DNA of 64,000 nt from Dethiobacter alkaliphilus AHT 1 (GCF_000174415.1 NZ_ACJM01000008.1:1-64000); one strand, 5' to 3'. Positions 8,402 through 17,601 are shown, counted from the first letter of the stretch. Translations and numbers: made by a program. The notes: generated by a model from the letters alone, not told the origin.

Positions 8402-9028
8402 TTGAAACCAATAGACCGCGTCAGAGGCAAAAAGCCGGAACGAATTCTCAAGTATGTGACAGGGATTTTATATTTTTACGGTGTAATTAGTTTTGATGGC
8501 CTCTATCAGATTTTAAATGAAACAATTGAACCGGATATTGACCGTGAGGAGTTTCAGCTGCTTTTAGACAGCAATGCCAGCCTGGAAAAAACGCCCTACA
8601 TTTTTAAAAGGCAAGAGGACTGGTATTACGATATTGAAGTGGCTGATATTGAGCGGGTGCTGGCGGCACAAAAAAAGCATGCCGAAATCCCATTCAGGCC
8701 GGTAAGCGAAGATGAAACAAGACTTGTGGTGGATGAACAATTCCCCCGGATGTGGAACAACAAAGAAGAAGCGGTTTATACCTGGCTGATGAACAAATGT
8801 AAGGATGTGCAGTTATCCATTGCACTGACGCTGGAATATGCGGCAGAAGTTAAAAACGGCATGACCGCAGAGGAGCTGCTGCAAAAAATTGAGAAGCAGC
8901 TAAAGCTGGGTCAGGCAACAGATGAAATCAAAAAGATGGTATATGAGTTTGCTTTCGCTACGCCACAATGGATTCTGAAGGGCTGGTCCGCCGAAGAGTT
9001 GGAGAAAAACAAGCATCAAGAGATTTAG
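8402..9028 (+). CDS. Unrecognised protein, tandem paralogue 1 of 3
   Basis: I do not recognise this 208-aa acidic cytoplasmic protein. It shares a whole-length pattern with the products at 9781 and 10486: an N-terminal ILKYVTGILYFYGVISFDGL block, a YYDIEVADIERVLAAQ block, FRPVSEDETRLVVDEQ-P-MW, a central L-EYAAEVKNGMTAEELL block and a terminal P-W-LKGWSAEE. It reads TTG as start, 10 nt after the DUF6508 gene. The predicted fold is mostly helical with no membrane segment or cysteine cluster. The first ~60 residues could be a winged-helix-like module; this is a guess. Confidence 0.75.
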   Translation: MKPIDRVRGKKPERILKYVTGILYFYGVISFDGLYQILNETIEPDIDREEFQLLLDSNASLEKTPYIFKRQEDWYYDIEVADIERVLAAQKKHAEIPFRPVSEDETRLVVDEQFPRMWNNKEEAVYTWLMNKCKDVQLSIALTLEYAAEVKNGMTAEELLQKIEKQLKLGQATDEIKKMVYEFAFATPQWILKGWSAEELEKNKHQEI

Positions 9029-9056
9029 GAAGCTGCGCAAGCGGCTTCTTTTATTT
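9029..9056 (+). terminator. Rho-independent terminator
   Basis: Stem GAAGCTGC/GCGGCTTC closed by a GCAA tetraloop, then TTTTATTTT, starting at the base after the stop codon of paralogue 1. Confidence 0.85.
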
Positions 9057-9148
9057 TGGTTTGAAGGAAACCAAGCAAAGAGCGGCGAATACTATAGATT
9101 GAAGAAAATATTCACATACTTTAATATGAATTTAAGGAGCGATAGCTT

Positions 9149-9664
9149 TTGAAAAACAGCAAGCTAACAACGCAAATTCTTACGCGTACCGCTATGCTTT
9201 TAGCCCTGACCCTGGCCTTTCAGGCCTTGGGCCTGCCTACGGTTATAACCGGGCCGATGGTCAACTTTATGCTTGTTTTGTCGGTGATTCTGGTGGGCAC
9301 CGGCGGAGGTGTGTTTATCGGCACCATTACGCCTTGGATTGCTCTTTTGGTGGGAATACTTCCGGCGCCTCTGGCACCTGCCGTGCCTTTTATTATGGCG
9401 GGAAATGCTATACTCTGCCTCACTGTGGGAGTGTTGTCGCAAAGCACTGCTATGAGGGTGTTAGGGGTTATCCTTGGTTCTTTGCTGAAATTTGCCGTGA
9501 TAGGGGGAGCAGCTTCCTATGTATTGACGCTTCCCGCTCCCATGGCGCAAATGCTTACTTTTCCTCAGTTGACCAATGCTCTTTTGGGCGGTTTGCTGGC
9601 GGTAAGTATGGCTTCCGCCATTCAGTGGGCGGTGTCGGCCGGAAACCACAGTGCGGCAAAATAA
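9149..9664 (+). CDS. ECF transporter S component-like membrane protein
   Basis: A 171-aa polytopic membrane protein with about five hydrophobic segments. It begins TTQILTRTAMLLALTLAFQ and has a GPMVNFMLVLSVILVGTGGGVFIG loop, the look of the small substrate-capture (S) subunits of energy-coupling-factor vitamin or cofactor importers. The ECF ATPases and T subunit are not in this window, so it would share a module encoded elsewhere. The start is TTG 9149 with AAGGAGC 8 nt upstream. It has its own terminator, so it is a separate unit lodged between paralogues. The substrate cannot be told. Confidence 0.7.
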   Translation: MKNSKLTTQILTRTAMLLALTLAFQALGLPTVITGPMVNFMLVLSVILVGTGGGVFIGTITPWIALLVGILPAPLAPAVPFIMAGNAILCLTVGVLSQSTAMRVLGVILGSLLKFAVIGGAASYVLTLPAPMAQMLTFPQLTNALLGGLLAVSMASAIQWAVSAGNHSAAK

Positions 9665-9689
9665 ATGAAATTAAGAAGCAGCAAATTCA

Positions 9690-9726
9690 GCGCCTTCATC
9701 ATGCAATTGATGGGGGCGCATTTTAC
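9690..9726 (+). terminator. Probable rho-independent terminator
   Basis: Twelve-pair stem GCGCCTTCATCA / TGATGGGGGCGC (two G.U pairs) with loop TGCAAT, followed by ATTTTA, 25 nt after the ECF S gene. Confidence 0.65.
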
Positions 9727-9780
9727 TGCAAGCAATGTTTGGTGGTAAAATGACAAAAAAGAGAGGGGAGGAGCTTTAAT

Positions 9781-10374
9781 ATGGAAAAAAACAATGAGTC
9801 GAGAGTTCTGACCTATGTTGGGGGAATTCTTCATTTCTACGGGGTCATCTGTTTTACAGATTTGCAGGAACTTGTCCGGGAGCGTATCGGGGATAATATG
9901 GGGGCGGTTGCCCTGCGTGACATATTGCAGACGGGAGTTTCCCAAGGCAGGTTTTCAGCGGTGGGAGACTGTTACTATGATTTGGAGGTTGCCGATGTGG
10001 AGTGGGTTTTGGCGGGACAAGCCAAACGGGATGAAATCGGCTATCGGCCTGTTTCTGAAGAAGAGGCGCAATATGTGGCGGAAGGCAAGCTGCCGCTGTT
10101 ATGGAATGAAAATGAGAAGGAGTTTTTTCGTTGGCTGGTTACGTTGTGCGGAGGTGATGCAGAGCGGGCAGCTCTGTTACTCTTGGATTATGAGGCCCAA
10201 ATCAGAAATAATTTGGAGCCGCTGCAGCTGGCTCAGGAAGTGGTGGCAGAATTGGGCTTAAGTGAGTCAGATGAGGTGCGGCAGGCTGCGGCCAAGGTAG
10301 TAGCCCTTTATAAACATGTACCGCTCTGGACTCTTAAAGGCTGGACTCCCGCTGATGTACTGTATGGAGACTAA
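9781..10374 (+). CDS. Unrecognised protein, tandem paralogue 2 of 3
   Basis: A 197-aa cytoplasmic protein of the same unrecognised family as its neighbours: VLTYVGGILHFYGVICFTDL, YYDLEVADVEWVLAGQ, YRPVSEEEAQYVAEGKLPLLW, a central LLLDYEAQIRNNL block and a terminal VPLWTLKGWTPAD. It is the most diverged of the three. The start ATG has GGGAGGAGC 6 nt upstream. It follows the terminator of the ECF S gene, so it probably has its own promoter. No function can be assigned. Confidence 0.75.
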   Translation: MEKNNESRVLTYVGGILHFYGVICFTDLQELVRERIGDNMGAVALRDILQTGVSQGRFSAVGDCYYDLEVADVEWVLAGQAKRDEIGYRPVSEEEAQYVAEGKLPLLWNENEKEFFRWLVTLCGGDAERAALLLLDYEAQIRNNLEPLQLAQEVVAELGLSESDEVRQAAAKVVALYKHVPLWTLKGWTPADVLYGD

Positions 10375-10485
10375 GATGTACGATTAAATAGAAGGAATCA
10401 GGCTTTTAATACAGAAACGTACTAGCAGGGGGAGCAGGGAAAGATAAAGCTCTCGCCATAGATGCCAGACATAAGAGGTGAGTAC

Positions 10486-11088
10486 ATGCCAAGAAGAATG
10501 GACGGAGAAAGGGTATTAAGTTACGTAACCGGGTTGCTTCATTTCTATGGCGTCATATGCTTTGAAGACTTGTTCAATGTTGTATCAGAAATGATGCGGG
10601 AGGAGCTGGACCGTGATGATTTGCGGGTGCTCCTGGAAGCGGCGGCCGCCCATGAAGACGGCCCTTATGTATTGGATATGCTGGATGACTACTATTTTGA
10701 TATTGATGTGGAAGACATTGACTGGGTTCTGGAGGAGCAGGGCAAGTGGGACCTGCCATACCGGCCTATTACAGAAGAAGATGCCCGGTTAGTGGTGGAA
10801 GACCAGTACCCGCTGCTGTGGAAGGAAGGGGAAACCGCTTTCTGGCATTGGTTACAGGACAAATGTGACGATGATAAGCAGCTGGCCATGACCATGGTGC
10901 TGGAATACGCAGCGGAGCTTAAAAATGGTATGTCCACACAGGAGTTGGTTGAAAAAATAGTTGAGAAGCTGGCCTTGGCCGGCGCCGAAGAAGTGCGGGA
11001 AGCTGCCAGGATGGTCCACCGGTTTGTGGAAGATGTGCCCCGTTGGTCCTATAAAGGATGGCGCCCAAGTGAACAAACCAACCATTAA
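10486..11088 (+). CDS. Unrecognised protein, tandem paralogue 3 of 3
   Basis: A ~200-aa acidic protein, closest to paralogue 1: VLSYVTGLLHFYGVICFEDL, YYFDIDVEDIDWVLEEQ, YRPITEEDARLVVEDQYPLLW, MVLEYAAELKNGMSTQELVEKI and VPRWSYKGWRP. I chose ATG 10486, preceded by AAGAGGTGAG, over the in-frame ATG at 10462, which has no clear ribosome site and would add eight residues. No membrane segment, cysteines or catalytic motif are seen. The triplication suggests local expansion in this lineage. Function unknown. Confidence 0.75.
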   Translation: MPRRMDGERVLSYVTGLLHFYGVICFEDLFNVVSEMMREELDRDDLRVLLEAAAAHEDGPYVLDMLDDYYFDIDVEDIDWVLEEQGKWDLPYRPITEEDARLVVEDQYPLLWKEGETAFWHWLQDKCDDDKQLAMTMVLEYAAELKNGMSTQELVEKIVEKLALAGAEEVREAARMVHRFVEDVPRWSYKGWRPSEQTNH

Positions 11089-11183
11089 AACAATATACTG
11101 TACTGTGAGTCACCTGACCGGTGGCTTTCATGATAGATGGTCCTGAGCATGACCTGAAACTGCTCATTAAACAAAAAAGACTG

Positions 11184-11213
11184 TTGACGTTAACGTTAAC
11201 GATATTATAAAAT
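11184..11213 (+). promoter_or_regulatory. Promoter with palindromic MerR-type operator
   Basis: A -35 TTGACG at 11184-11189 and a -10 at 11206-11211 (TATAAA, spacer 16) or 11208-11213 (TAAAAT, spacer 18). The perfect palindrome CGTTAACGTTAACG occupies 11188-11201, between the two elements. That is where MerR-family regulators bind, and the next gene encodes one, so autoregulation plus control of the dehydrogenase gene is likely. The repeat resembles sites I recall for LiuR-type MerR regulators of acyl-CoA catabolism. Confidence 0.65.
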
Positions 11214-11269
11214 CATAGTATCAGCTATTTGAAGTCATATTATAAGTTCAATTAGAAGGAGTTTTAATC

Positions 11270-11653
11270 ATGGAAGAATACACAATTTCTGAGTTAGCCG
11301 GTGAGTTTGGAATTACCACCCGCACCATCCGCTATTATGAGGAGATGGAGCTTTTGCATTCCCACCGGGAAAGTATTCATCACCAAAGACTTTATGACGA
11401 CCGGGACCGTGTGCGCCTGAAGTTGATCCTGCGGGGCAAACGGTTAGGTTTTTCTCTGGGCGAGATTAAGAATTTGCTTGATCTCTACGATGCGGATCCC
11501 ACCCAGCGGGAACAGTTGATACAGGCTGTGGCTTACGGGGATAAGAAAATTAAAGAGATCGATGAAAAGATTTCTGAATTGCAAGCTACCAAGGAAGAAC
11601 TCCTGGAGTTTAGGGAAAGGTTTTTGGAGTTGTTGCGGGAGGGAGATAAGTAG
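11270..11653 (+). CDS. MerR-family transcriptional regulator
   Basis: DNA-binding regulator of 127 aa. The N-terminal winged helix reads [26 protein letters not shown], the family signature, followed by [19 protein letters not shown] and a C-terminal coiled-coil dimerisation helix ([22 protein letters not shown]). There is no cysteine-based metal site, so it fits the subgroup tied to acyl-CoA metabolism rather than metal sensors. A good AGAAGGAG site precedes the ATG. An acyl-CoA dehydrogenase gene starts 16 nt downstream, and the palindrome in the promoter is its probable operator. Confidence 0.9.
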   Translation: MEEYTISELAGEFGITTRTIRYYEEMELLHSHRESIHHQRLYDDRDRVRLKLILRGKRLGFSLGEIKNLLDLYDADPTQREQLIQAVAYGDKKIKEIDEKISELQATKEELLEFRERFLELLREGDK

Positions 11654-11669
11654 GAAAGGAGAGGCGCCA

Positions 11670-12901
11670 ATGTTGTCGTTTCTGATGGATGAGAGGCAAA
11701 AAAGCCTGCAGGAGGAGACAAGGACATTCGTTAAAGGCGTGGATAAGCAGCTGATTCTTGATATGGACGCAGAACGTATTACCTATCCCGCCGGGTATAT
11801 GCGGGAGCTGGCTGAGGCTAATTTGTTGGGGCTGCGTTTCCCCCGGGAGTATGGCGGACGTGGGTATGGTTGGAGCGAGGAAGTGGTGGCCCTGGAGGAA
11901 ATCGGTTATTTGGGGACTTCGCTGGCCTGTCTCTACTCTTTGCCGTCCATTGTGGGGGAAGCCATTAATATTTTTGGCAGCCAACAGCAAAAAGAAGACT
12001 ATTTAAAAGCAACGCTGCAGGGCAAAAAGTTTACTGCTGAAGCTTTAACCGAGCCCCGGGGCGGTTCTGATTTCTTTGGTGCAACCACCACGGCAACAAA
12101 GACCCAAGGCGGTTACGTACTTAACGGACAAAAACGTTTTATTGTGGGGCCGAAGGGGCCGACTATTTTATGGTTTATGCCAGAACAGATGAAAACGCCA
12201 AGCCCCATCAGGGCATCAGCGCCTTTCTGGTGGACCGGGGACCCGGTGTGGAAGTTAAACACGTCTATGGTTTAATGGGCACCCGGGGCGGCGGAGCAGG
12301 ACGGCTGGTGTTTCGCGACGCCTTTGTGCCAGAGGAGAATTTGCTGGGTGAGGAAAACGGTGCCGGAGCGATCTTCTACCAAATGATGATTCCTGAAAGA
12401 CTGACAAGCGCTGCCGGTGCGCTGGGAATGGGGCAGGCAGCTTTGGATGTGGCGGTAAAATACAGCCGCAAACGCAAAGCATTTGGCCAACCCATCAAAA
12501 ACTTCCAGGCGGTCAGCTTTAAAGTGGCTGAATCCATTACTCAGCTGGATGCGGCACGGTCAATGATTTATGCCACCGCCCGCTGTGTAGATACAAACAC
12601 CCCGGCGGCACTGCAGCGGCGCATGGTTTCTCAGGCTAAAAAGTTCTGTACCGATACGGCCTGGGAGGTTGTAAACCATGCCATGCAGATTTTGGGCGGT
12701 ATTGGCTACACCAACGTATATCCGGTGGAACGTCTGCTGCGTGATATCCGCCTGATTATGATCTGGACCGGAACCAATGAAATTATGGACCTCATTATTC
12801 AGCATGAGTATTTTAAAGAAACACAAAACGGCCCCGCCGGCCGTGATGTTGAAAATGATGCCCCAGAGGCAGATAATGAAGAAGAAAAAATATATGAATA
12901 A
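11670..12901 (+). pseudogene. Acyl-CoA dehydrogenase, interrupted by a 1-nt frameshift
   Basis: Flavoprotein that would oxidise acyl-CoA to enoyl-CoA. The first frame runs from ATG 11670 (after GGAAAGGAGAGG) through [18 protein letters not shown] N-domain, [18 protein letters not shown] and [10 protein letters not shown], then loses homology and stops at 12275. The second frame resumes from the homologous [20 protein letters not shown] through [42 protein letters not shown] and IWTGTNEIM to 12901. Reading ATT-GTG-GGG-GCC-GAA would join them, so one G seems missing from the G-run at 12146-12149. Together the two parts give a full-length (~410 aa) enzyme. Either sequencing error or a real lesion is possible. 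Confidence 0.85.
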
Positions 12902-12906
12902 AGAAA

Positions 12907-12942
12907 ATGGAGCGAGGCCTGCTGGCCTGCTCCATTATTTTT
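12907..12942. terminator. Terminator between convergent genes
   Basis: ATGGAGC-ga-GGCC-tgct-GGCC-t-GCTCCAT followed by TATTTTT on the plus strand, between the dehydrogenase gene and the convergent DUF2207 gene. Confidence 0.8.
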
Positions 12943-12949
12943 GGTGTGA

Positions 12950-14781
12950 TTAACGGGCCCCTCCGCCACCACCGCCAAAACCTCCGCCGCCTCCAAAACC
13001 ACCGCCGCCGGTAAATCCGCCGCCGCGGCCGGAGCCTGAGGAAGAGGAGCTGGTGGCTGTTTGCAGGGATTGGGAGATTTGTGAAGTGAGGTTATCGAAG
13101 CTGCTGGTCATGGCGGTAAATGAAGTCGGGCCGCGGGTGCCGTACATATACCACCAAGTGCCGCCAAAGCGGTGCCCGCCGCTTTCCATATTGGGATAAA
13201 CTATTTGCAGCTGCTTTATCACTTCTTTGGCCACACCCAGAGTAATGGCGTATACCAGGTAGTGTTCCCAGAGAACCAGAGACGGTATTTCATGGCGTTC
13301 CATTTGGGAGAAATGCTGCAAAAAGCGCCGAAAAGCCCGCCAGCGGACAAAGTCCTCCACTCCCCGCCGGGAGCGGCGGCGCAGTACTGTGCCGGTAATT
13401 ATCAGAATCAGGGCGGCTAAAAAGAGGGCCGGGGTGAGGACGTTTGCCGCCAGAAAGCCCAAAGGAAGCAAGAGAAAGCCTAATCCAAAGGCTATTATTT
13501 TGCCGGTGCTGACGTCTGAATCAAAGAAGTCCAGTTCCACGCCGCGGGCACTTAAAGTATATTTCCAGTCCTGCCAGAACTTTGCAAAAGCACTGCGTTG
13601 ATTCTTGGCGTATTCTTCCAGTTCAATGAAGGTAAGCTGGTTTTGGTTGGTGGCCACCTTATCAAACATGAAGTCCAGTAATTTAGTTTCATGAGTTGCC
13701 AGTTTACCGCCTTTACTGATTAGGGTGACGCGGTAATCCTGCTTCTTGCCGCCGATGCCAAACAGGCCCCGTTTTTGCGGATCATATTCCTCCAGGCGCA
13801 GATTGCCTTTTCGTGCCAGGTCTACCAGGGTGGCGGTCAAGTCCTCCGGTTCCGTTTTGCCAAAGCGCCACAAAACACCCATCTCCGCGGGAGTGTAGTC
13901 GGCGGGAAGTTCCCGGTAGTAGTCACCGTCAAAGTCAGGCGTGTATTCTTTGCCGTAGCGCTTCCAGATAAAGAAAGCAAGGATTATACTGCCAAGCACT
14001 ATCAGCGCCGCACCAATCCAGATAAATTGCTGTCTACCCCGTTCCAGGTTGGCTTCCTCTGCCAGGGCCTCTTCTTCGGCCAGTATATCCGGCAGGGCAG
14101 TTTGCCCCGTTTGTTGGGTGGCAGCAGGTACAAGATCAGTGGGGAAAGTAACCCGGCCTTCCAGGAAAGTGTTTTCCGGCAGCGGGCTGATCTCCCAGGT
14201 CACCGTTTGCCCGTCTACGATGGTTACTTCGCCATGCAGCGGGCCGTGGCCCCAGGCGCGGATATCTTCGGTGTCCGCTTCCCCTGGGAGTTGCAGGCGT
14301 ACCAATACATCGTCGGTGCGGGTTTCCCATTCATCACCGATAAACTGAAAATAAAGCTCCGCCACGTCGTCATGGACCTTGACCACGTCTTCTACCCGGT
14401 AACGCAGGGAAAAGGTGCGTGTTTCATCTGTGGCATTGAAGCTCCAGTCCACAAAGAAACGGTCATTTTCTTCGATGGTGAAGTAGGTACCAGCCGGACC
14501 TTCCGTATCCCCTGGATTGTAGGTATAAGTTTCACCGTTTTCAGCAACGGTCATTTCGCTAACTGTGATGGGGTCTTGCGTATCAATCCACATGTACATT
14601 CCCCGGAACGTGCCGTTAAACTCAGCGGTGCGCTGCTCGTAATGAGCATGGAGCCGTCTTCCTGCACTTGGGCATCGATTTCCACAGAGGGGAAATAAAA
14701 GGAACGGGCAAGGGCCTGAGCAGGAGCAAGGAGCAGCAAAAGGATTGTAAGCACCAATAGAACACGGTTAATTTTAGGCAT
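12950..14781 (-). pseudogene. DUF2207 membrane protein, interrupted by a 1-nt frameshift
   Basis: Predicted exported or membrane protein. The N-terminal part (from ATG 14781, signal peptide ending near AQALA) reads SFYFPSVEIDAQVQEDGSML-IT and then runs into an early stop at 14551. The remainder (FRGMYMWIDTQDPITV onward) is open from 14599 to 12950. Inserting one base at ~14638 restores ITEQRTAEFNGTFRGMY, the expected DUF2207 continuation. After a ~200-residue extracytoplasmic domain come a membrane helix (FIWIGAALIVLGSIILAFFIW), a cytoplasmic domain, two more helices and a glycine-rich tail (FTGGGGFGGGGGFGG). It pairs with lemA directly upstream, a common arrangement. The function of DUF2207 is unknown. 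Confidence 0.85.
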
Positions 14782-14790
14782 TATAACACC

Positions 14791-15342
14791 TCAGTCAAAC
14801 TTCACATCAACCGGTTGGCGGGCTGCAGCATCTCCGTCCAGGTTGAAGTAAGTTTCTTCGGTAAAGCCCAGCATACCGGCAATAAGCACGGTGGGAAAGA
14901 CCTGGATTTTGGTATTGTATTTCTGCACCGTATCATTGTAGAACTGACGGGCAAAGGCTATCTTGCTTTCAGTGTTACCCAGTTCTTCCTGGAGCTGTTT
15001 GAAGTTACTGTCGGCTTTGAGCTGCGGGTAGTTTTCTGCTACGGCAAAAAGAGACTTCAGGGTTCCGGAGAGCATGCTTTCCGCATTGGCCTGTTCCTGA
15101 ACAGTGCCTGCAGACATGGCCCGGGTACGGGCTTCGGTAACCTTTTCAAAAGTTTCTCTTTCATGTTTTACATAGCCTTTGACTGTATTGACCAAATTGG
15201 GAATCAGGTCGTAGCGCCGGCGCAGTTGGACATCCACCTGGGACCAGGCATTTTTTACCCGCTGGCGCAGGGTTACCAGGCCGTTGTAGGTAAGCATAAA
15301 AAACAGGCCGACAAGAACGATGGCAATAATTCCATAAATCAT
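14791..15342 (-). CDS. lemA: LemA family protein
   Basis: Membrane-anchored 183-aa protein. One N-terminal transmembrane helix ([23 protein letters not shown]) is followed by a long helical domain with the LemA signature [20 protein letters not shown] and [14 protein letters not shown], then [12 protein letters not shown] and a terminal [16 protein letters not shown]. The start ATG 15342 has AGGAGG upstream; the longer in-frame start at 15393 has none. It lies 9 nt before the DUF2207 gene on the same strand, and the two are probably cotranscribed. The LemA function is not well defined; the family is linked to envelope processes. Confidence 0.92.
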   Translation of the reverse strand: MIYGIIAIVLVGLFFMLTYNGLVTLRQRVKNAWSQVDVQLRRRYDLIPNLVNTVKGYVKHERETFEKVTEARTRAMSAGTVQEQANAESMLSGTLKSLFAVAENYPQLKADSNFKQLQEELGNTESKIAFARQFYNDTVQKYNTKIQVFPTVLIAGMLGFTEETYFNLDGDAAARQPVDVKFD

Positions 15343-15476
15343 GGGCGAAACCTCCTGTATAGATAAGTTATTGTGTTTGGCTGCGAAGAACAATATCGTA
15401 GATTACTGTCTGAGCCACATTTCCCGGTTCTGAGTACTCCTCTGAAGTGCTTTTGCCCTCACCGGCGATAAAAAGG

Positions 15477-16532
15477 TTAATATAATGCCAGGGTTTTTTG
15501 CAGTTGTGTTTTCAATTCTTCCACCAACCAGGCCGGTTCAAGCAGCTGGATACTGTTTCCCCAGCCTAAAAGCCAGGGCAGCATTTCCTGAGCACCGGTG
15601 ACCCTGAAGGTTACTTCCAGGTCGCCATCGGGCAGTGGAGTTAACTGCTGGCTGTCATGAAAGCAGGTGGTGCGGAATTTTTCAGCCAATCCTTTACCTA
15701 CCCGCAGACTGATTTTCTCCGGTTTTGGAGATTTGTCTGAAGTCCAGACACCCCAGCAGGCCGAGTATTCCCGGTGCAGTGAGAAATCAGCGGGAATGGT
15801 ATAAATGCTGTTTTCCACTAAACGGACATTTTGAATCTGGCTAAGCAAGAAGATGCGGCGGCCGTTTTTATCACAACAGCGACCAACCAGGTACCAGTTG
15901 TTAAAGCGGCAGATAAGTCCATATGGTTCTACCTGCCTGTTGGTCAGGGTGCCGTCGTAGGTGCGCAGGTACTGAAAAGTGATACGTTTTTGACGGCGAA
16001 TCCCATCCAGAATTAACTCAATAAGATGGAAGCTTTTTTGTGGTTCAGTGGGGCCGGCTCCGGTGACGTAAACGTATTGCTCGATATCCTTGTGCATGTT
16101 GCCGTAAGTGGCCAGCTTACTGAAGATTTCTTCAAAAACCAGCTTCATTACCACTTCAAACTGGTCTCCCAACATACCGCGCTGTTGGGGGTAGAGGCTC
16201 AGTGCCATCAAAAATGCAGCAGTGGGGTCTACCTGGCGCGAGGCCAAATCCCTGGTGAACCTGTACCGTAGCTTACCGTTTTCTCGTTCTGTTTCAATGG
16301 GTTGCGATGTATTACTGAACTCATTGTCGTAGGCCAACGGATCAAAGAGAACGTTAAGACGTTTAATGGCCCGGTCAATGGTTTTCTTATGCGGCCGGTT
16401 GCCCCGCACGTCTTCATAGGCATCTTTTAGCTGCTCTAATGTTGCTCCGCCTTCCGTAGTCATATCGATAATGGTAAGCAAAATTTTTATCAGCGCTTCC
16501 GGATAATCACGGTTTCGGGCATAAGTACTCAT
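15477..16532 (-). CDS. WYL-domain transcriptional regulator
   Basis: A 351-aa cytoplasmic regulator. Residues ~10-90 form a helix-turn-helix (ALIKILLTIIDMTTEGGATLEQL, KKTIDRAIKRLNVLFDPLAY). The WYL domain follows (RQKRITFQYLRTYDGTLTNRQVEPYGLICRFNNWYLVGRC), then the WCX-type C-terminal region (SLRVGKGLAEKF, LLGWGNSIQLLEP). WYL proteins usually sense nucleic acids or other ligands and can control defence or stress genes, but no defence genes lie nearby. Start ATG 16532 follows GAGGAGG; the longer frame to 16613 has no site. Its target is unknown. Confidence 0.88.
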   Translation of the reverse strand: MSTYARNRDYPEALIKILLTIIDMTTEGGATLEQLKDAYEDVRGNRPHKKTIDRAIKRLNVLFDPLAYDNEFSNTSQPIETERENGKLRYRFTRDLASRQVDPTAAFLMALSLYPQQRGMLGDQFEVVMKLVFEEIFSKLATYGNMHKDIEQYVYVTGAGPTEPQKSFHLIELILDGIRRQKRITFQYLRTYDGTLTNRQVEPYGLICRFNNWYLVGRCCDKNGRRIFLLSQIQNVRLVENSIYTIPADFSLHREYSACWGVWTSDKSPKPEKISLRVGKGLAEKFRTTCFHDSQQLTPLPDGDLEVTFRVTGAQEMLPWLLGWGNSIQLLEPAWLVEELKTQLQKTLALY

Positions 16533-16669
16533 GGGGGCCCTCCTCACTGTTATATGTGTATTATTTTGACATATCCCTCCTGTGTCCTTTTTGTACAGAA
16601 AAATAATAGCCATACAGAGAAGAATATAAGTGAACGGTAAGTGTTTTCACCGAAAAATATCTTCAGTTG

Positions 16670-16883
16670 GAAGGAAATTCCCCGGAGATGTTGAAACATC
16701 ACAGGCCACAACCAGCACCTCTCCTGCCCCGGCCGGAACCAGCGGCCTGATCCAAAGTTGGATGTGGCAAAATCTGCCGGCCCTGCCACGTGTCTGTTGG
16801 TGGCACTGGAGAAGGGCCGTCTGGAGGACCTGTCTGCCCTGACGGAGCTGCCGGTACTGCAGGTGGGCCGTCTGATGGAATAA
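16670..16883 (+). pseudogene. Possible gene remnant in the 16.5-17.0 kb gap
   Basis: The 470-nt gap between the WYL gene and the exonuclease gene has no clear gene. From ~16746 to the TAA at 16881 one frame reads DVAKSAGPATCLLVALEKGRLEDLSALTELPVLQVGRLME, which looks like a real helical, possibly HTH-like, C-terminus. Upstream the protein-like signal shifts to another frame (GDVETSQATTSTSPAPAGTSG) and there is no plausible start. It may be an eroded gene end; I cannot name it. Confidence 0.25.
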
Positions 16884-17004
16884 TAAGCATGCAAGATTTT
16901 GCATGGTTTGTGCGAAAAAAGGTCCGTCCCCGTTTTGCGCTTTGACCATTCTCTATTTTTCTGTTAATCTGTATGGAAACGGGAGTAATAGGGGGATGTG
17001 AAAA

Positions 17005-17601
17005 GTGACAAGCGCAGAAGAAGGCTCTTTGGGGCTGGCTTGTTTTGTGGATGTGGAGACAACGGGTTTGAGCCCCCGTAAAGAAGAGATTGTGGAACTG
17101 GCCATTTGTTTATTTGCGTACCGCCGGGATAGCGGGGAAATTACCCGCATTGTGGACCGCTATGTTGGGCAGCGTGAACCGGGGGTGCCTGTTTCTCCGG
17201 GAGCTGCTCGGGTTCATGGCTTAAGGATGGCGGATTTGCGTGGTAAACAGCTGGACACCGCCCGGATAGAGGCCATACTACATAGTGCGGAGTTTATTGT
17301 GGCCCACAATGCTTCCTTTGACCGTGGTTTTGTGGCCCGGCTGTTTCCTGTAAGCGGCAGGAAACAATGGCTTTGCTCCATGTCCGGGATTGACTGGAAA
17401 GGAAAAGGGTTTCCGTCGCGGGGGCTGCAGAATCTGCTGCGTGCGCATCGGATTGATGCCGGGCGTGCTCATCGGGCCGAAGATGATGTGCTGGCTACAT
17501 TAAAGCTGTTGGCTTGCTGTGACCATAGTGGGAAAACTTACTCTAAAGAGTTGATTGAGAGGCTGCCGGATTGCAGCGATTCGGTGGGCGAAGCAGGATA
17601 A
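17005..17601 (+). CDS. DnaQ-like 3'-5' exonuclease (DEDD superfamily)
   Basis: A 198-aa exonuclease of the DNA polymerase III epsilon-like family. ExoI motif FVDVETTG, a HGL segment (AARVHGLRMADL), ExoII AHNASFDRGFV and ExoIII HRAEDDV supply the acidic metal ligands and the general-base histidine of a DEDDh enzyme. It starts at GTG 17005 after AGGGGGATG. It stands alone, with no polymerase or helicase domain, as in many Firmicutes DnaQ paralogues involved in proofreading or repair. An aldo/keto reductase gene follows 17 nt downstream, with no obvious link in function. Confidence 0.9.
   Translation: MTSAEEGSLGLACFVDVETTGLSPRKEEIVELAICLFAYRRDSGEITRIVDRYVGQREPGVPVSPGAARVHGLRMADLRGKQLDTARIEAILHSAEFIVAHNASFDRGFVARLFPVSGRKQWLCSMSGIDWKGKGFPSRGLQNLLRAHRIDAGRAHRAEDDVLATLKLLACCDHSGKTYSKELIERLPDCSDSVGEAG

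Noticed and set aside
12170..12901. Separate acyl-CoA dehydrogenase gene starting at 12170
   Set aside because: The start lies mid-domain, and the preceding frame holds the exact missing N-terminal part, so this is one gene with a frameshift.
13775..14698. Plus-strand open frame of 307 codons opposite the DUF2207 gene
   Set aside because: No recognisable domain; the minus strand encodes DUF2207 across the whole interval.
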